Virus record (IMG/VR): IMGVR_UViG_3300028394_000045
Span: 1-64,000 of that record
From: a virus
DNA length: 64,000 nt
Direction: 5' to 3' (one strand)
This document shows positions 43,201-52,731 of this stretch, piece by piece. The position numbers were made by a program, and so were the translations under genes. Below the pieces are notes generated by a model. It saw only the letters and a list, made by a program, of their open reading frames with translations. It was not told the DNA's origin and did no database searches. Positions within the stretch are counted from its first letter, which is position 1. Each line of letters starts with the position of its first letter.

Positions 43201-46200
43201 CTGACGTGATATTGGTCTGTGCTGCTGTGGTCAGTGTGCCCACGATACTTGTGCCACTCAAGTTACCACCAGTGATGTTACCAGTTACCGAGACTGTGGT
43301 ACCTGTGTGTGTGGTTGCATTCACATTGGCTCCACCTAACACATTACCACCGGTGATATTACCAGTTACCGAAACTGTGGTACCTGTATGTGTGGTTGCA
43401 TTCACATTGGCGCCGCCCAGGATGTTGCCACCAGTGATATTGCCTGTTGCACTTACCAAGCCACCTGTATTGATATTGGCACCAGTTACATTGCCCGAAG
43501 CTGACATCAATCCAGCAACGCCGGCACCATTGGACACTGTCCAAATATTACCGGTGCTGTTGTAGGTTAATGTAGCATATTCAGCGCCAACTGGACCAAC
43601 TCCAATGCCACCACCGTTGGCAGCGGCCGCAGTAGCAGCATTATTGGCCATGTTGATTACCAAATCATTTGTGGTGATTGTATTGGAATCAATATAAGTT
43701 ACATTGCCAGTAACGCTCAAGTTACCTTGAATAATTACCGCACCAGTGTTACCAGCAGCAGCAGGATCAATTGTGATTATGTTATCACTTGAACTGATTG
43801 TATTGCCTGTCAATGACAGTGTGCCAAAGGTGGCATTGCCACCTGTGATGTTGCCAGTTACTGAAACTGTGGTACCTGTGTGAGTTGTGGCATTCACATT
43901 GGCACCACCCAGCACATTACCGCCTGTGATGTTGCCAGTTACTGAAACTGTGGTACCTGTGTGAGTTGTGGCATTCACATTGGAACCACCCAGCACATTA
44001 CCGCCTGTGATATTGCCGGTCACATTCAAACTGCCCAATGTGCCCACTGCGGTAATATTGGTCTGTGTGGCAGTGATTATTGTACCTGCAATGCTTCCAC
44101 CTACTGTGAGGTTGCCGCCAGTGATATTACCAGTTGAACTGATCACGCCGGCTGTGAGCAAATTACCACCAGTGGTATTACCAGTCACAGCCAAGCTGGT
44201 CAGTGTGCCCACACTAGTAATATTGGTCTGTGCAGCAGTGGTCAATGTGCCCACGATGCTGGTACCTAACAGATTGCCACCTGTAATATTGCCTGTGGCA
44301 CTAATAAGACCGCTGGTCAAGATGTTGGCGCTGGCCGATACTGTGCCAGGAGTTGTTAGATTACCGCCAGCAATGTTTGCAGTGACATTGAGTGCTGACA
44401 CCACATTTGAGCTCAAGCTCAATCCTGCGGCATTTAGATTAGCGCCGGTGATGTTGCCATAGGCGCTTATGGTACCACGGGTGATACCTGTACCAACTCT
44501 TAGATCTTCAGCAATAGCAGTGTTTGTGGTAACAACATTTCCAACAGTGGTGACGTTGCCACCAATCACATTGCCTGCGGCCGAAATAGAGTTGGTAGAT
44601 AACAACACACCCGAAACTGCAATATTGCCGCCGGTGATGTTGCCACTACCTGTTACTACACCAGTGCTAAAATATACACTACCATTAAACGCCGCGCCAT
44701 TAACATTGCCGCCGGTGCTGATTTGAGTCCCGACTCCGCCGGCCAATATATTGCCGCCTGTGATGTTGCCGGTTGCGCTAATTAATCCTCCGGTTACTAA
44801 ATTACCGCCAATGACATTGGCAGTTGCGCTGACATTGCCGCCAGTTAAGATGTTGCCGGTTGCACTTACGATATTACCAACAACAAGATTGCCAACACCT
44901 GGGCCATTACTAACAGTTAAATTACCAACTTGTGCATCACCAGTGCCAAGTAATCCGAATATACCAAACAGAATGTTGCCAGCGGTGATGTTGCCACTGG
45001 TTGATATCGGGTTTGTTCCAAATGCTGCCAAGTTAGCTGCCACGTTGGCATTACCGTATGTTGCTGGTAATCCGGTTAGTTGAGATCCGTTACCCAGGAA
45101 ATAATTTCCAGTTATATTGCCTGTGGTGCTGTAGCTTGCAGCAGTTGATGCACCTGTAGTGATAGTTGCGCCACCGGTGATGATATTGCCACCCGTGACG
45201 TTGCCAGTGGCGCTGTAGCTTGCGGCAGTTGAAGTACCAGATGAACTGATCCCGCCTGTGATAATGTTACCACCGGTGATGTTGCCTGTGGTTAATATTG
45301 GGTTTGAGCCAAATGCTGCCAGATTAGCTGCCACGTTGGCATTGCCATAACCGGCTGCAATACCCGTCAGCTGAGATCCGTTACCGATAAAGTAGTTGCC
45401 CGTGACGTTACCAGTGGCACTTACGATTCCGCCTGTTAATATGTTTCCGCCGGTTGCATTACCTGTCACCGCTAAACTGATCAATGTGCCCACGCTGGTG
45501 ATATTGGTCTGTGCTGCTGTGGTCAAAGTACCCACAATGCTGGTGCCTGACAGATTGCCGCCAGTGATGTTACCTGTTACTGATACAGTGGCACCTGTAT
45601 GTGTGGTAGCATTTACATTGGCACCACCAAGAATGTTGCCTGCTGTGATATTGCCACTGGTTGATATGGGATTTGAGCCAAATGCTGCTAGATTAGCTAC
45701 AACATTGGCATTGCCATATGTGGCTGCAAGGCCGGTCAGTTGAGATCCGTTACCGATAAAAAAGTTGCCGGTTACGTTACCTGTTGCTAGCACTATGCCG
45801 GCAGTGGTTAGGTTGCCGCCAATCACATTGGCAGTTGCACTCAACGTGGTACTGTTAATTACATTGGCTCCGCTGATGTTGCCACCGGATCCTGTTGTTA
45901 CGATGTTGCCACCGGTGATATTGCCAGTTGCACTTACCAGGCCGGCTGTTAATACATTTCCACCAGTGACATTACCGGTACTACTTACAATTCCGGCTGT
46001 TAGTAAATTTCCACTTGTGGCATTGCCTGTGACTGTTAAACTGCCTAACGTACCCACTGAAGTGATATTGGTCTGTGCTGCTGTGGTCAGTGTGCCCACG
46101 ATGCTGGTACCACTTAGGTTACCGCCAGTGATGTTACCGGTTACTGATACAGTGGCACCTGTGTGTGTGGTTGCATTCACATTAGCACCACCTAGTATGT

Positions 46201-48064
46201 TGCCACCAGTGATGTTACCAGTTACCGAAACTGTGGTACCTGTATGTGTGGTTGCATTCACATTGGCACCACCTAGGATATTACCACCAGTGATGTTACC
46301 GCTGGTGGATATTGGGTTTGAGCCAAATGCTGCCAAGTTAGCTGCCACGTTGGCATTGCCATAACCGGCTGCAATACCCGTCAGCTGAGAGCCATTACCG
46401 ATAAAAAAGTTGCCGGTGATATTGCCCGTGGCACTCACAATGCCAGCAGTTAAGATGTTGCCGCCGGTGACGTTGGCACTGACTGAAACAGTGGTACCTG
46501 TATGAGTTGTGGCGTTGACATTGGCACCACCTAGGATATTACCACCAGTGATATTGCCACTTGTGGATATTGGGTTTGAGCCAAATGCTGCCAAGTTAGC
46601 TGCCACATTGGCATTGCCATATGTGGCTGCAATACCCGTCAGCTGAGAGCCATTACCGATAAAAAAGTTGCCGGTGATATTGCCGGTTGTGCTGACTGGA
46701 TTTGTGCCCAATGCAGCCAAGTTGGCAACAACATTGGCGTTGCCGTAACTGGCAGCAATACCTGTCAGCTGAGATCCATTGCCAATAAAGAAATTGCCGG
46801 TTACATTACCGGTTGATGATACAATGCCAGCAGTTAATATATTACCACCAGAGATGTTGCCGGTTACCGCTACGGTGCCCAACGTACCCACTGAGGTTAT
46901 ATTGGTCTGTGCTGCTGTGGTCAGGGTACCCGCAATACTGGCGCCGCTGAGGTTGCCACCGGTTATATTACCTGTTGCACTTATCACACCACCTGTCAAT
47001 ACATTGCCGCCGGTGACATTGGCACTGACTGAAACTGTGGTACCTGTATGTGTGGTAGCATTCACGTTGGCGCCGCCTAACACATTACCACCAGTGATGT
47101 TACCAGTCACTGCTAGACTAGTCAATGTGCCCACTGAGGTAACATTGGTCTGTGCTGCTGTGGTCAGGGCACCCGCGATACTGGTGCCTGAGAGATTGCC
47201 ACCTGTGATGTTGCCGGTGGTGGATACTGGATTGGTTCCAAGTGCTGCCAAGTTGGCCACCACATTGGCATTGCCATATGCGGCTGCAAGACCGGTAAGT
47301 TGTGATCCATTGCCAACAAAGTAGTTGCCAGTGATATTGCCTGTGGTTGATACAGGATTAGTGCCAAATGCTGCCAAGTTGGCAGCCACGTTGGCATTGC
47401 CGTATGGAGTAAGAGTTCCGGCGCCGGATATCACTGAAGTCTGTCCTGATTCATTTACAAAAACAATGCTGGTACTGTTGGCACTGATACTGGCGTTGCC
47501 TAAGAAAAGAGAATTGTTTGAAAGATAAAGATCGTTAAATGCAGCAGTTGGGCTACCTAGATTATAGGTGATATTAGCTGTTGGAATTATGTTGGCTTTG
47601 ACAACAATATTAGCCGGAGTAAAAACTGCTATATTGCTAACACCACCCACGCCCACGGAAACATTGCTATTGGCCGCTACACTCACATTGCTGTTGCCGT
47701 TGATAATTGATGTTCCGCCGCCACCGGCAGAGATGCCAGTCAGTTGAGATCCGTTACCTACAAAATATGTTGAGTAAACTGTATCGAATCGAACATTGGC
47801 GGTACCGATATCATACACCGCATCAATGCCGGGCACAATTGTGCTGTTGGCCTGAATGTTGCCAACACCATTGCCTGCCAGTACCAAATTGTTATTTGTC
47901 CCAATCACACCAATGGTGTTTCCGGAGATCACCACATTACTATCTACAGGTCCTGCTGCATATATTTCGGAAAAATTTTCATTTACTGCGGTAAATGCAT
48001 CGCGTAATGACTCGCCGGTGCCATCATTTGTTGTGTTACCGGTGTTGATGATCTGTTGTGCCAT
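40289..48064 (-). CDS. Giant repetitive tail fibre protein
   Basis: A 2591-residue fibre. The N-terminus (IINTGNTTNDGTGESLRDAF, NENFSEIYAA) is of a type that anchors fibres in aquatic T4-like phages. Residues 100-2450 are a run of short repeats based on GNITGGNVLGGANVNATTHT and GTLTTAAQTNITSVGTL, predicted to form a long beta-helix or triple beta-spiral. The C-terminal 140 residues (FAKATSAQYADLAEMYAAD, DPAHLMNSD, GRVPCSVVGTVRRGDMM) form a unique domain nearly shared with the fibre at 48127-52095; it could be the receptor-binding tip or a folding domain. Its ATG lies behind a hairpin carrying a TAAATA in its loop. Confidence 0.88.
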   Translation of the reverse strand: MAQQIINTGNTTNDGTGESLRDAFTAVNENFSEIYAAGPVDSNVVISGNTIGVIGTNNNLVLAGNGVGNIQANSTIVPGIDAVYDIGTANVRFDTVYSTYFVGNGSQLTGISAGGGGTSIINGNSNVSVAANSNVSVGVGGVSNIAVFTPANIVVKANIIPTANITYNLGSPTAAFNDLYLSNNSLFLGNASISANSTSIVFVNESGQTSVISGAGTLTPYGNANVAANLAAFGTNPVSTTGNITGNYFVGNGSQLTGLAAAYGNANVVANLAALGTNPVSTTGNITGGNLSGTSIAGALTTAAQTNVTSVGTLTSLAVTGNITGGNVLGGANVNATTHTGTTVSVSANVTGGNVLTGGVISATGNITGGNLSGASIAGTLTTAAQTNITSVGTLGTVAVTGNISGGNILTAGIVSSTGNVTGNFFIGNGSQLTGIAASYGNANVVANLAALGTNPVSTTGNITGNFFIGNGSQLTGIAATYGNANVAANLAAFGSNPISTSGNITGGNILGGANVNATTHTGTTVSVSANVTGGNILTAGIVSATGNITGNFFIGNGSQLTGIAAGYGNANVAANLAAFGSNPISTSGNITGGNILGGANVNATTHTGTTVSVTGNITGGNILGGANVNATTHTGATVSVTGNITGGNLSGTSIVGTLTTAAQTNITSVGTLGSLTVTGNATSGNLLTAGIVSSTGNVTGGNVLTAGLVSATGNITGGNIVTTGSGGNISGANVINSTTLSATANVIGGNLTTAGIVLATGNVTGNFFIGNGSQLTGLAATYGNANVVANLAAFGSNPISTSGNITAGNILGGANVNATTHTGATVSVTGNITGGNLSGTSIVGTLTTAAQTNITSVGTLISLAVTGNATGGNILTGGIVSATGNVTGNYFIGNGSQLTGIAAGYGNANVAANLAAFGSNPILTTGNITGGNIITGGISSSGTSTAASYSATGNVTGGNIITGGATITTGASTAASYSTTGNITGNYFLGNGSQLTGLPATYGNANVAANLAAFGTNPISTSGNITAGNILFGIFGLLGTGDAQVGNLTVSNGPGVGNLVVGNIVSATGNILTGGNVSATANVIGGNLVTGGLISATGNITGGNILAGGVGTQISTGGNVNGAAFNGSVYFSTGVVTGSGNITGGNIAVSGVLLSTNSISAAGNVIGGNVTTVGNVVTTNTAIAEDLRVGTGITRGTISAYGNITGANLNAAGLSLSSNVVSALNVTANIAGGNLTTPGTVSASANILTSGLISATGNITGGNLLGTSIVGTLTTAAQTNITSVGTLTSLAVTGNTTGGNLLTAGVISSTGNITGGNLTVGGSIAGTIITATQTNITAVGTLGSLNVTGNITGGNVLGGSNVNATTHTGTTVSVTGNITGGNVLGGANVNATTHTGTTVSVTGNITGGNATFGTLSLTGNTISSSDNIITIDPAAAGNTGAVIIQGNLSVTGNVTYIDSNTITTNDLVINMANNAATAAAANGGGIGVGPVGAEYATLTYNSTGNIWTVSNGAGVAGLMSASGNVTGANINTGGLVSATGNITGGNILGGANVNATTHTGTTVSVTGNITGGNVLGGANVNATTHTGTTVSVTGNITGGNLSGTSIVGTLTTAAQTNITSVGTLTSLAVTGNISGANINTGGIVSATGNITGANINTGGIVSVTGNITGNYYIGNGSLLTGVAATTVGTLASLSVTGNTTTGNLITGGAISATGNISGGNVLGGANVNAVLLSGTTVSVSANITGGNIITAGSGGNISGANVVNATTLSATANVIGGNLTTSGIVSATGNISGGNLSGTSIVGTLTTAAQTNITSVGTLGSLAVTGNISGGNVLGGANVNATTHTGTTVSVTGNINGGNIISAAALSATSLSLGSGSSTAGSYSATGNITGGNILTGGLISATSTVTGSQFNGSGAGLTSIPGANVTGTVPSATTAGTVTTAAQGNITSVGTLTSLAVTGNISGGNLSGTSIVGTLTTAAQTNITSLGTLGSLAVTGNTTSGNLLTGGLISSTGAVTASQFNGSGAGLTSIPAANVTGTLSVNTSGYAATVSGAAQGNITSVGTLGSLAVTGNITSGNLSGTSIVGTLTTAAQTNITSVGTLTSLAVTGNITSGNLSGTSIVGTLLTAAQTNITSVGTLGSLNVTGNITGGNVLGGANVNATTHTGTTVSVTSTVTGSQFNGSGAGLTSIPGANVTGTVPLATSATTAGTVTTAAQGNITSVGTLTSLAVTGNITSGNLSGTSIVGTLTTAAQTNITSVGTLGSLAVTGNITSGNLSGTSIVGTLTTAAQTNITSVGTLTSLAVTGNISGGNVLGGANVNATTHTGTTVSVTSTVTGSQFNGSGAGLTSIPGANVTGTVPSATSATTAGTVTTAAQGNITSVGTLTGLTVSATINGSVSGSAGSATTAGTVTTAAQGNITSLGTLTGLTINNATTAINNAATTGTGNIGASGAVFNTVFAKATSAQYADLAEMYAADAYYTPGTVLEFGGSEEITLSDSDMSTRIIGVVSTDPAHLMNSDLQANHPTAVALIGRVPCSVVGTVRRGDMMVSAGNGAARSESNPAPGSILGKAVQDHTGVAGVIEILVGRL
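40709..47764 (-). repeat. Fibre repeat array 1
   Basis: About 7 kb of imperfect in-frame repeats, both at DNA and protein level. Two main units alternate: one about 27 residues with GGNVLGGANVNATTHTGTTV and one about 37 residues with GTSIVGTLTTAAQTNITSVG. Many copies are nearly identical, which favours recombination and length change. Confidence 0.9.
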
Positions 48065-48070
48065 GTGGGT

Positions 48071-48105
48071 TCCTGAGTTTATGATATATTTACCATAACT
48101 CAGGA
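48071..48105 (-). terminator. Hairpin between the two fibre genes
   Basis: TCCTGAGTT/AACTCAGGA form a 9-bp stem, extended by 3 bp past a bulge. It follows the stop of the fibre gene at 48127. No U tract follows. The loop contains the TAAATA (48087-48092, minus) that would start the next fibre gene. Confidence 0.5.
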
Positions 48106-48126
48106 ATTAGGATTGCACGGATCAGT

Positions 48127-51100
48127 TTATAGTCGGCCTACTACCACGTGGATTGTGCCCGAGTCGCCTGAAAAATCTTCTAATGATTTGCCAATCACAG
48201 TGCCAATAGAGGGTGTTGCACAGGCTTGAGCATGACCGTTGCCCGCAGAAATCATCATGGCACCTTTCCAAACTGTGCCAGTGACTCGGGTAGGTACTCT
48301 TCCGGTCAGGGCCACTGCCACCACATGTTCGCCTGTTTGTGTGGAGTTCATTAGATGTGCCGGATCAGTTGATACCACACCGGCCACTCGATCGCTGGCT
48401 GATGTGGTGCTAATGGTGATTTCTTGTGTGCCGCCAAAATCCACCACAGTGCCTGGCGCATAGTCGGCATCGCTTGCATACATCTCAGCCAAGTCGGCGT
48501 ATTGTGCTGTGGTTGCCTTGGCAAATACTGTGTTGAATGTGCCAGCAGCCGAGCCAATATTACCGGTACCGGTTGTGGCAGCATTGGTAATTGCTGTAGT
48601 GCCGTTGTTGATCGTCAAGCCAGTCAATGTGCCCACGCTGGTGATGTTGGTCTGTGCAGCAGTGGTCAATGTGCCCACAATGCTGGTGCCAGAAAGATTA
48701 CCGCCAATGATGTTACCTGTGATACTGAGCCCACTGGAACCACCTTGATACCCGGCAGCACTGATGTTTCCTGTTAATACTGTTCCTGCTGCACTCACGG
48801 TACCAGTTATACTAACTGTGGTACCGGTGTGTGTAGTAGCACTGATATTACCACCGGTGATGTTGCCGGTCACTGCCAAACTACCCAATGTGCCTACTGA
48901 AGTGATATTGGTTTGTGCTGCTGTGGTCAATGTGCCCACGATGCTAGTACCAGAAAGATTACCACCCGTGATGTTGCCCGAAACATATGCTGTACCTGTC
49001 ACGCCCAGTGTGGTGGTCGGAGCGGTGTTTCCAATCCCCACATTGCCGCTGGAGGTGATACGCATGCGTTCTGTAGTATTAGTATACCAGATATGGCTAT
49101 AGTCGGCGCTTATAACATATTGCTCACCACCACTACCATTATACAAGCTAAATGCACGACTAGATCCTGCATTAGAAAATATGTACGTACCCTGCGTAGA
49201 GTTATAACCAAGTACACCAGCAGAATCTACAGCAGTCGATGTAGTGGCTATGAAACGTGTTGCAGTCACCGTGCCCGATACTGACAAGCTGCCTAGCGTG
49301 CCCACACTGGTGATGTTGGTCTGTGCTGCTGTGGTCAATGTGCCCACAATACTGGTACCAGAAAGATTACCACCGGTTATGTTACCGGTAGCTGAGATCA
49401 ATCCAGTTACATATTCGCCGGTGCTGGCAAACACGGCCACATTTGATGTGCCGGCTACGCCAACTGTGATGTTGCCGCCTGCACTTACCACAGTCACATT
49501 ACTGGTACCGCTGTTGATATTGGCCACGCTGGTAATAACACCAGTCAGCAATGCGCCGTTGCCCAAGATGTAGTTGCCGGTTACGTTGCCTGTCACACTG
49601 ACTACAGTACCAGTCAAACTTACTGCATTCACAGTTCCACCACCATTTACATTGGCACCGGTGATGTTTCCTGATGTTGATAACACGCCCGGAGTTAATA
49701 AATTGCCGCCGGTTACGTTGGCACTGACTGACACTGTGGTACCTGTGTGTGTTGTGGCATTTACATTGGCACCACCTAACACATTACCACCGGTGATGTT
49801 GCCAGTTACAGAGACTGTGGTACCTGTATGTGTGGTGGCATTCACATTAGCTCCGCCCAGCACATTGCCACCTGTGATGTTGCCAGTAGCACTTACGATA
49901 CCACCTGTTAATACGTTGCCACCGGTGGCATTGCCAGTTACTGCAAGGCTACCCAATGTACCCACTGACGTAATGTTAGTTTGTGCAGCAGTGGTCAGGG
50001 TACCCACAATACTTGTGCCGCTTAGGTTGCCACCTGTGATATTACCAGTTGCTGAAACCACTCCAGCGGTGTTGATATTGGCTCCGGTCACATTGCCGGT
50101 TGCACTAGAATATCCAATTATGTTGTATCCACTTGGACTTATGTTACCAACACTGACATTGCCCACAACTATCAACACATTGGCGCCGGTGCTGGTGATG
50201 GACATGGAAGTGGTTCCATTGGCGATCGTTGTGACCGATACGTTGGCAGCGGCAGTCACATTGCTGAGATATCCGCCGTCACCTACAAAATATGCACTGG
50301 TCACAATATTTCCGGCGCCGCTTATCAGTCCCGATCCAAACAAGATATTGCCGCCGGTGATGTTTCCAGTAGCACTAAATGTTGTTCCTGTGTGAGTTGT
50401 GGCAGCTATGTTGCCGCTGGTGATATTGCCAGTCACACTCACCGTGGTACCTGTAAGGGTAGTAGCATTCACATTAGCGCCACCTGAAATATTGCCGCCG
50501 GTGATGTTGCCAGTTGCAGATACCTGGCCGGCTGTTAATACATTGCCACCGGCGATATTGGCACTCACACTCACGGTGGTACCTGTGAGAGTTGTAGCAT
50601 TGACATTGGCTCCGCCTAATACGTTGCCACCTGTAATATTGCCAGTAACTGATACCGTGGTTCCGGATAACAATGTGGCATTCACGTTGGCACCACCATT
50701 AACATTGCCGCCTGTTATGTTGCCGGTTACACTTAGATTGGTGCCTGTGAGATTGATCGCATTCACATTGGCACCACCTAACACATTACCACCAGTGATG
50801 TTGCCAGTTACTGACACAGTGGTGCCTGTGTGTGTGGTAGCATTAACATTGGCACCGCCTAACACATTGCCTGCTGTGATGTTGCCTGTGGCACTGACTG
50901 AGCCGGTTGTTCTTAAGTTACCTGCTTGCACATCTGAGTTGGCTATGAGGTAAGCACCGGTGATGTTGCCTACTGAATTTATTGATACAGTAGAAAGTAA
51001 ATTTCCAGTTGTGACGTTACCAACTACACTCAATCCACTAGCACTGGAAAAGGTAGCCACTGCTGTGGGAGTTATAGCACCTGAGGCTGTGGTGAATATT

Positions 51101-52095
51101 TGTACATTGGTAGCACGACTGGTATCGGTAAATGCCTCTGCGGCCGTGACATCTAATCTCCCAGTTGATGCATTACCAAACTGCAAAGTACCACTGCTAA
51201 ATCCACGTGCTGTAAATTGAGCCAGTGTGTCACCTGATTGTGTTCCAGTAGGAGTGGCGCCTGTACCGCCAGCTGATCGTCCGGTAAATGCACTATACGA
51301 TCCTGTACCAAATGCATCTTGAACGATCCTGGTGTTGGCCGTATCTGCACCTGAAATATGCAAATCGGTTCCCAATGTTGTGCTGTTGCCTGTTATAGAA
51401 TATACCACAGTCTGTGGAGTTGCCAGTATGGTCAATTCGCAATCTGGCGTGTTTGTTCCTACTGCTAAATTAGCACCAGTAATATTGCCAGTTGCTGAGA
51501 TTATACCACCAGTACGTATGTTACCACCTTGGATGTTGCCGGTCACAGTGGCGATACCACCAGTAACCAGATTGCCACCGGTGACATTAGCTGTTGCAGA
51601 AATTAATCCACCAGTGACTAAATTGCCACCAGTTACGTTTGCACTTACCGAGACTGTGGTACCTGTAAGGGTAGTAGCATTTACATTAGCACCGCCTAAT
51701 ACATTACCTCCGGTGATATTGCCAGTAGCCGAAATCAATCCTGCTGTTCTTAGATTTCCACCTTGAATGTTACCAGTAGCACTCACTGTGCTGGCCGTAC
51801 TCACTGCACCAGTGATGTTGGCAGTACCTGTGATATTAGCCCCGGTTGAAGTGAATACTGCTACGTTTGCAGTACCACCTACACTGATATTTGCATTGCC
51901 GCTGGGAGAAGGAATACCAAGGTTAGTAGTACCGCTGTTCAATGCAGTGGCAGAAAGATTACCGGTCAGCGTGGTGGTACCCGATACCGTAAGATTTCCG
52001 GTTACGGTCACTGTACCACCTTGCAGGGTAATAACATCCGATGCTGTAACAGTTTGTATGGTAAGATTACCGAGCACACGCTTGAAAGTAGACAT
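48127..52095 (-). CDS. Second long repetitive tail fibre protein
   Basis: A 1322-residue fibre, paralogue of the 2591-residue one. The start (MSTFKRVLGNLTIQTVTASD, VITLQGGTVTVTGNLTVSGT) differs from the other fibre, so it should attach elsewhere. The same GNITGGN and GTLTTAAQTNITSVG units fill residues 90-1180, broken by two unique islands (about 220-360, with SITGNSTTLGTDLHISGADT, and near 985-1050). The C-terminal 140 residues match the other fibre (FAKATTAQYADLAEMYASD, STDPAHLMNS). A perfect late promoter and an AAGGAA ribosome site precede the ATG. Confidence 0.88.
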   Translation of the reverse strand: MSTFKRVLGNLTIQTVTASDVITLQGGTVTVTGNLTVSGTTTLTGNLSATALNSGTTNLGIPSPSGNANISVGGTANVAVFTSTGANITGTANITGAVSTASTVSATGNIQGGNLRTAGLISATGNITGGNVLGGANVNATTLTGTTVSVSANVTGGNLVTGGLISATANVTGGNLVTGGIATVTGNIQGGNIRTGGIISATGNITGANLAVGTNTPDCELTILATPQTVVYSITGNSTTLGTDLHISGADTANTRIVQDAFGTGSYSAFTGRSAGGTGATPTGTQSGDTLAQFTARGFSSGTLQFGNASTGRLDVTAAEAFTDTSRATNVQIFTTASGAITPTAVATFSSASGLSVVGNVTTGNLLSTVSINSVGNITGAYLIANSDVQAGNLRTTGSVSATGNITAGNVLGGANVNATTHTGTTVSVTGNITGGNVLGGANVNAINLTGTNLSVTGNITGGNVNGGANVNATLLSGTTVSVTGNITGGNVLGGANVNATTLTGTTVSVSANIAGGNVLTAGQVSATGNITGGNISGGANVNATTLTGTTVSVTGNITSGNIAATTHTGTTFSATGNITGGNILFGSGLISGAGNIVTSAYFVGDGGYLSNVTAAANVSVTTIANGTTSMSITSTGANVLIVVGNVSVGNISPSGYNIIGYSSATGNVTGANINTAGVVSATGNITGGNLSGTSIVGTLTTAAQTNITSVGTLGSLAVTGNATGGNVLTGGIVSATGNITGGNVLGGANVNATTHTGTTVSVTGNITGGNVLGGANVNATTHTGTTVSVSANVTGGNLLTPGVLSTSGNITGANVNGGGTVNAVSLTGTVVSVTGNVTGNYILGNGALLTGVITSVANINSGTSNVTVVSAGGNITVGVAGTSNVAVFASTGEYVTGLISATGNITGGNLSGTSIVGTLTTAAQTNITSVGTLGSLSVSGTVTATRFIATTSTAVDSAGVLGYNSTQGTYIFSNAGSSRAFSLYNGSGGEQYVISADYSHIWYTNTTERMRITSSGNVGIGNTAPTTTLGVTGTAYVSGNITGGNLSGTSIVGTLTTAAQTNITSVGTLGSLAVTGNITGGNISATTHTGTTVSITGTVSAAGTVLTGNISAAGYQGGSSGLSITGNIIGGNLSGTSIVGTLTTAAQTNITSVGTLTGLTINNGTTAITNAATTGTGNIGSAAGTFNTVFAKATTAQYADLAEMYASDADYAPGTVVDFGGTQEITISTTSASDRVAGVVSTDPAHLMNSTQTGEHVVAVALTGRVPTRVTGTVWKGAMMISAGNGHAQACATPSIGTVIGKSLEDFSGDSGTIHVVVGRL
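48547..51825 (-). repeat. Fibre repeat array 2
   Basis: The same two repeat units as in array 1, on about 3.3 kb, with two non-repetitive islands. Shared near-identical units between the two arrays allow exchange between the fibre genes. Confidence 0.85.
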
Positions 52096-52683
52096 TCAAA
52101 GTTCCTTTGTGTTATTTATACGATTCAAAAAGTCCGCCATGGGCATGTGATGTAGATTGCCAACATTTTTGAAATCTGCTATGTCAGCAGTGGTCGGACC
52201 AACAACTCGATAAAAACTGACTTTGCGAAAATCCTTACAGAGCTTTGCAATCTGTTTGGCCCAATTGCCAGTGTAAGTGGGGTTTGCAGAACTCTTTTTA
52301 TAGAATTCTGTATCCGCATAACAGTTGTTGAACCGACCAGTTCGGGTTGGCCCCATATCAAACCCAATCATATAAACTGCTCGGTTGGCATCTGCTGCTG
52401 CTATACTCACAGCTACTGGCCCTGAACTGTAGCCAAAATATTCTTGATCGATACGTACTGCTCCAGAATCTGGCAAAGGACGGCGGGTGTACATTCTGTT
52501 TTTTTGTGCATAACCTGTTCGTTGTATGGCTTCACTGATAGGCACATCAGTACTGATCAACACTGTAGGAGTGAATTCACGATAGATCGCGTTGCATCCA
52601 TATACTGGCCCAAGCGACAGCAAGAGATCTAAGTCAATCCCTTGACGGCTCACGCCATTACCCAACACGAATGCTCTGCTCAT
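52096..52683 (-). CDS. Putative Rossmann-type protein, DUF115/sialyltransferase-like
   Basis: A 195-residue protein. The start RAFVLGNGVSRQGIDLDLL has the Gly-rich loop of a nucleotide-binding fold; VYGCNAIYREFTPTVLISTD and AVYMIGFDMGPT resemble proteins of the MptE/DUF115 or glycosyltransferase-29/42-like type that occur in flagellin or surface glycosylation. No firm family is claimed. Its start codon lies right after a terminator hairpin whose 3' arm supplies the GGAGGA ribosome site. It ends next to the fibre gene's ATG, with the fibre's late promoter inside its 3' end. Confidence 0.6.
   Translation of the reverse strand: MSRAFVLGNGVSRQGIDLDLLLSLGPVYGCNAIYREFTPTVLISTDVPISEAIQRTGYAQKNRMYTRRPLPDSGAVRIDQEYFGYSSGPVAVSIAAADANRAVYMIGFDMGPTRTGRFNNCYADTEFYKKSSANPTYTGNWAKQIAKLCKDFRKVSFYRVVGPTTADIADFKNVGNLHHMPMADFLNRINNTKEL
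52113..52120 (-). promoter_or_regulatory. Late promoter TATAAATA of the second fibre gene
   Basis: Perfect TATAAATA on the minus strand, 17 nt before the ATG at 52095, with AAGGAA in between. This is the classical short-leader T4 late layout. It lies within the 3' end of the upstream coding region. Confidence 0.75.
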
Positions 52684-52688
52684 AAAAA

Positions 52689-52715
52689 ATCCTCCCAGTA
52701 TGTAGCTGGGAGGAT
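52689..52715 (-). terminator. Terminator hairpin overlapping the next ribosome site
   Basis: ATCCTCCCAG pairs perfectly with CTGGGAGGAT (10 bp, 7-nt loop); on the minus strand six T follow and then the ATG of the next gene. GGGAGGA in the 3' arm is also the Shine-Dalgarno of that gene, so the stem both ends transcription and can hide the ribosome site. Confidence 0.85.
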
Positions 52716-52731
52716 CCGGACACCTAACAAA

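Noticed and set aside
40709-51825. Regular DNA repeats that might suggest a CRISPR array
   Set aside because: The repeats are in-frame coding units of variable size without unique spacers of constant length.
40680-52150. Many long plus-strand open frames rich in Pro, Leu and Val, such as 40680-41528 and 49574-50395
   Set aside because: They are the reverse-frame shadow of the fibre repeats; their proline-rich repeats mirror the fibre units and they lack ribosome sites.
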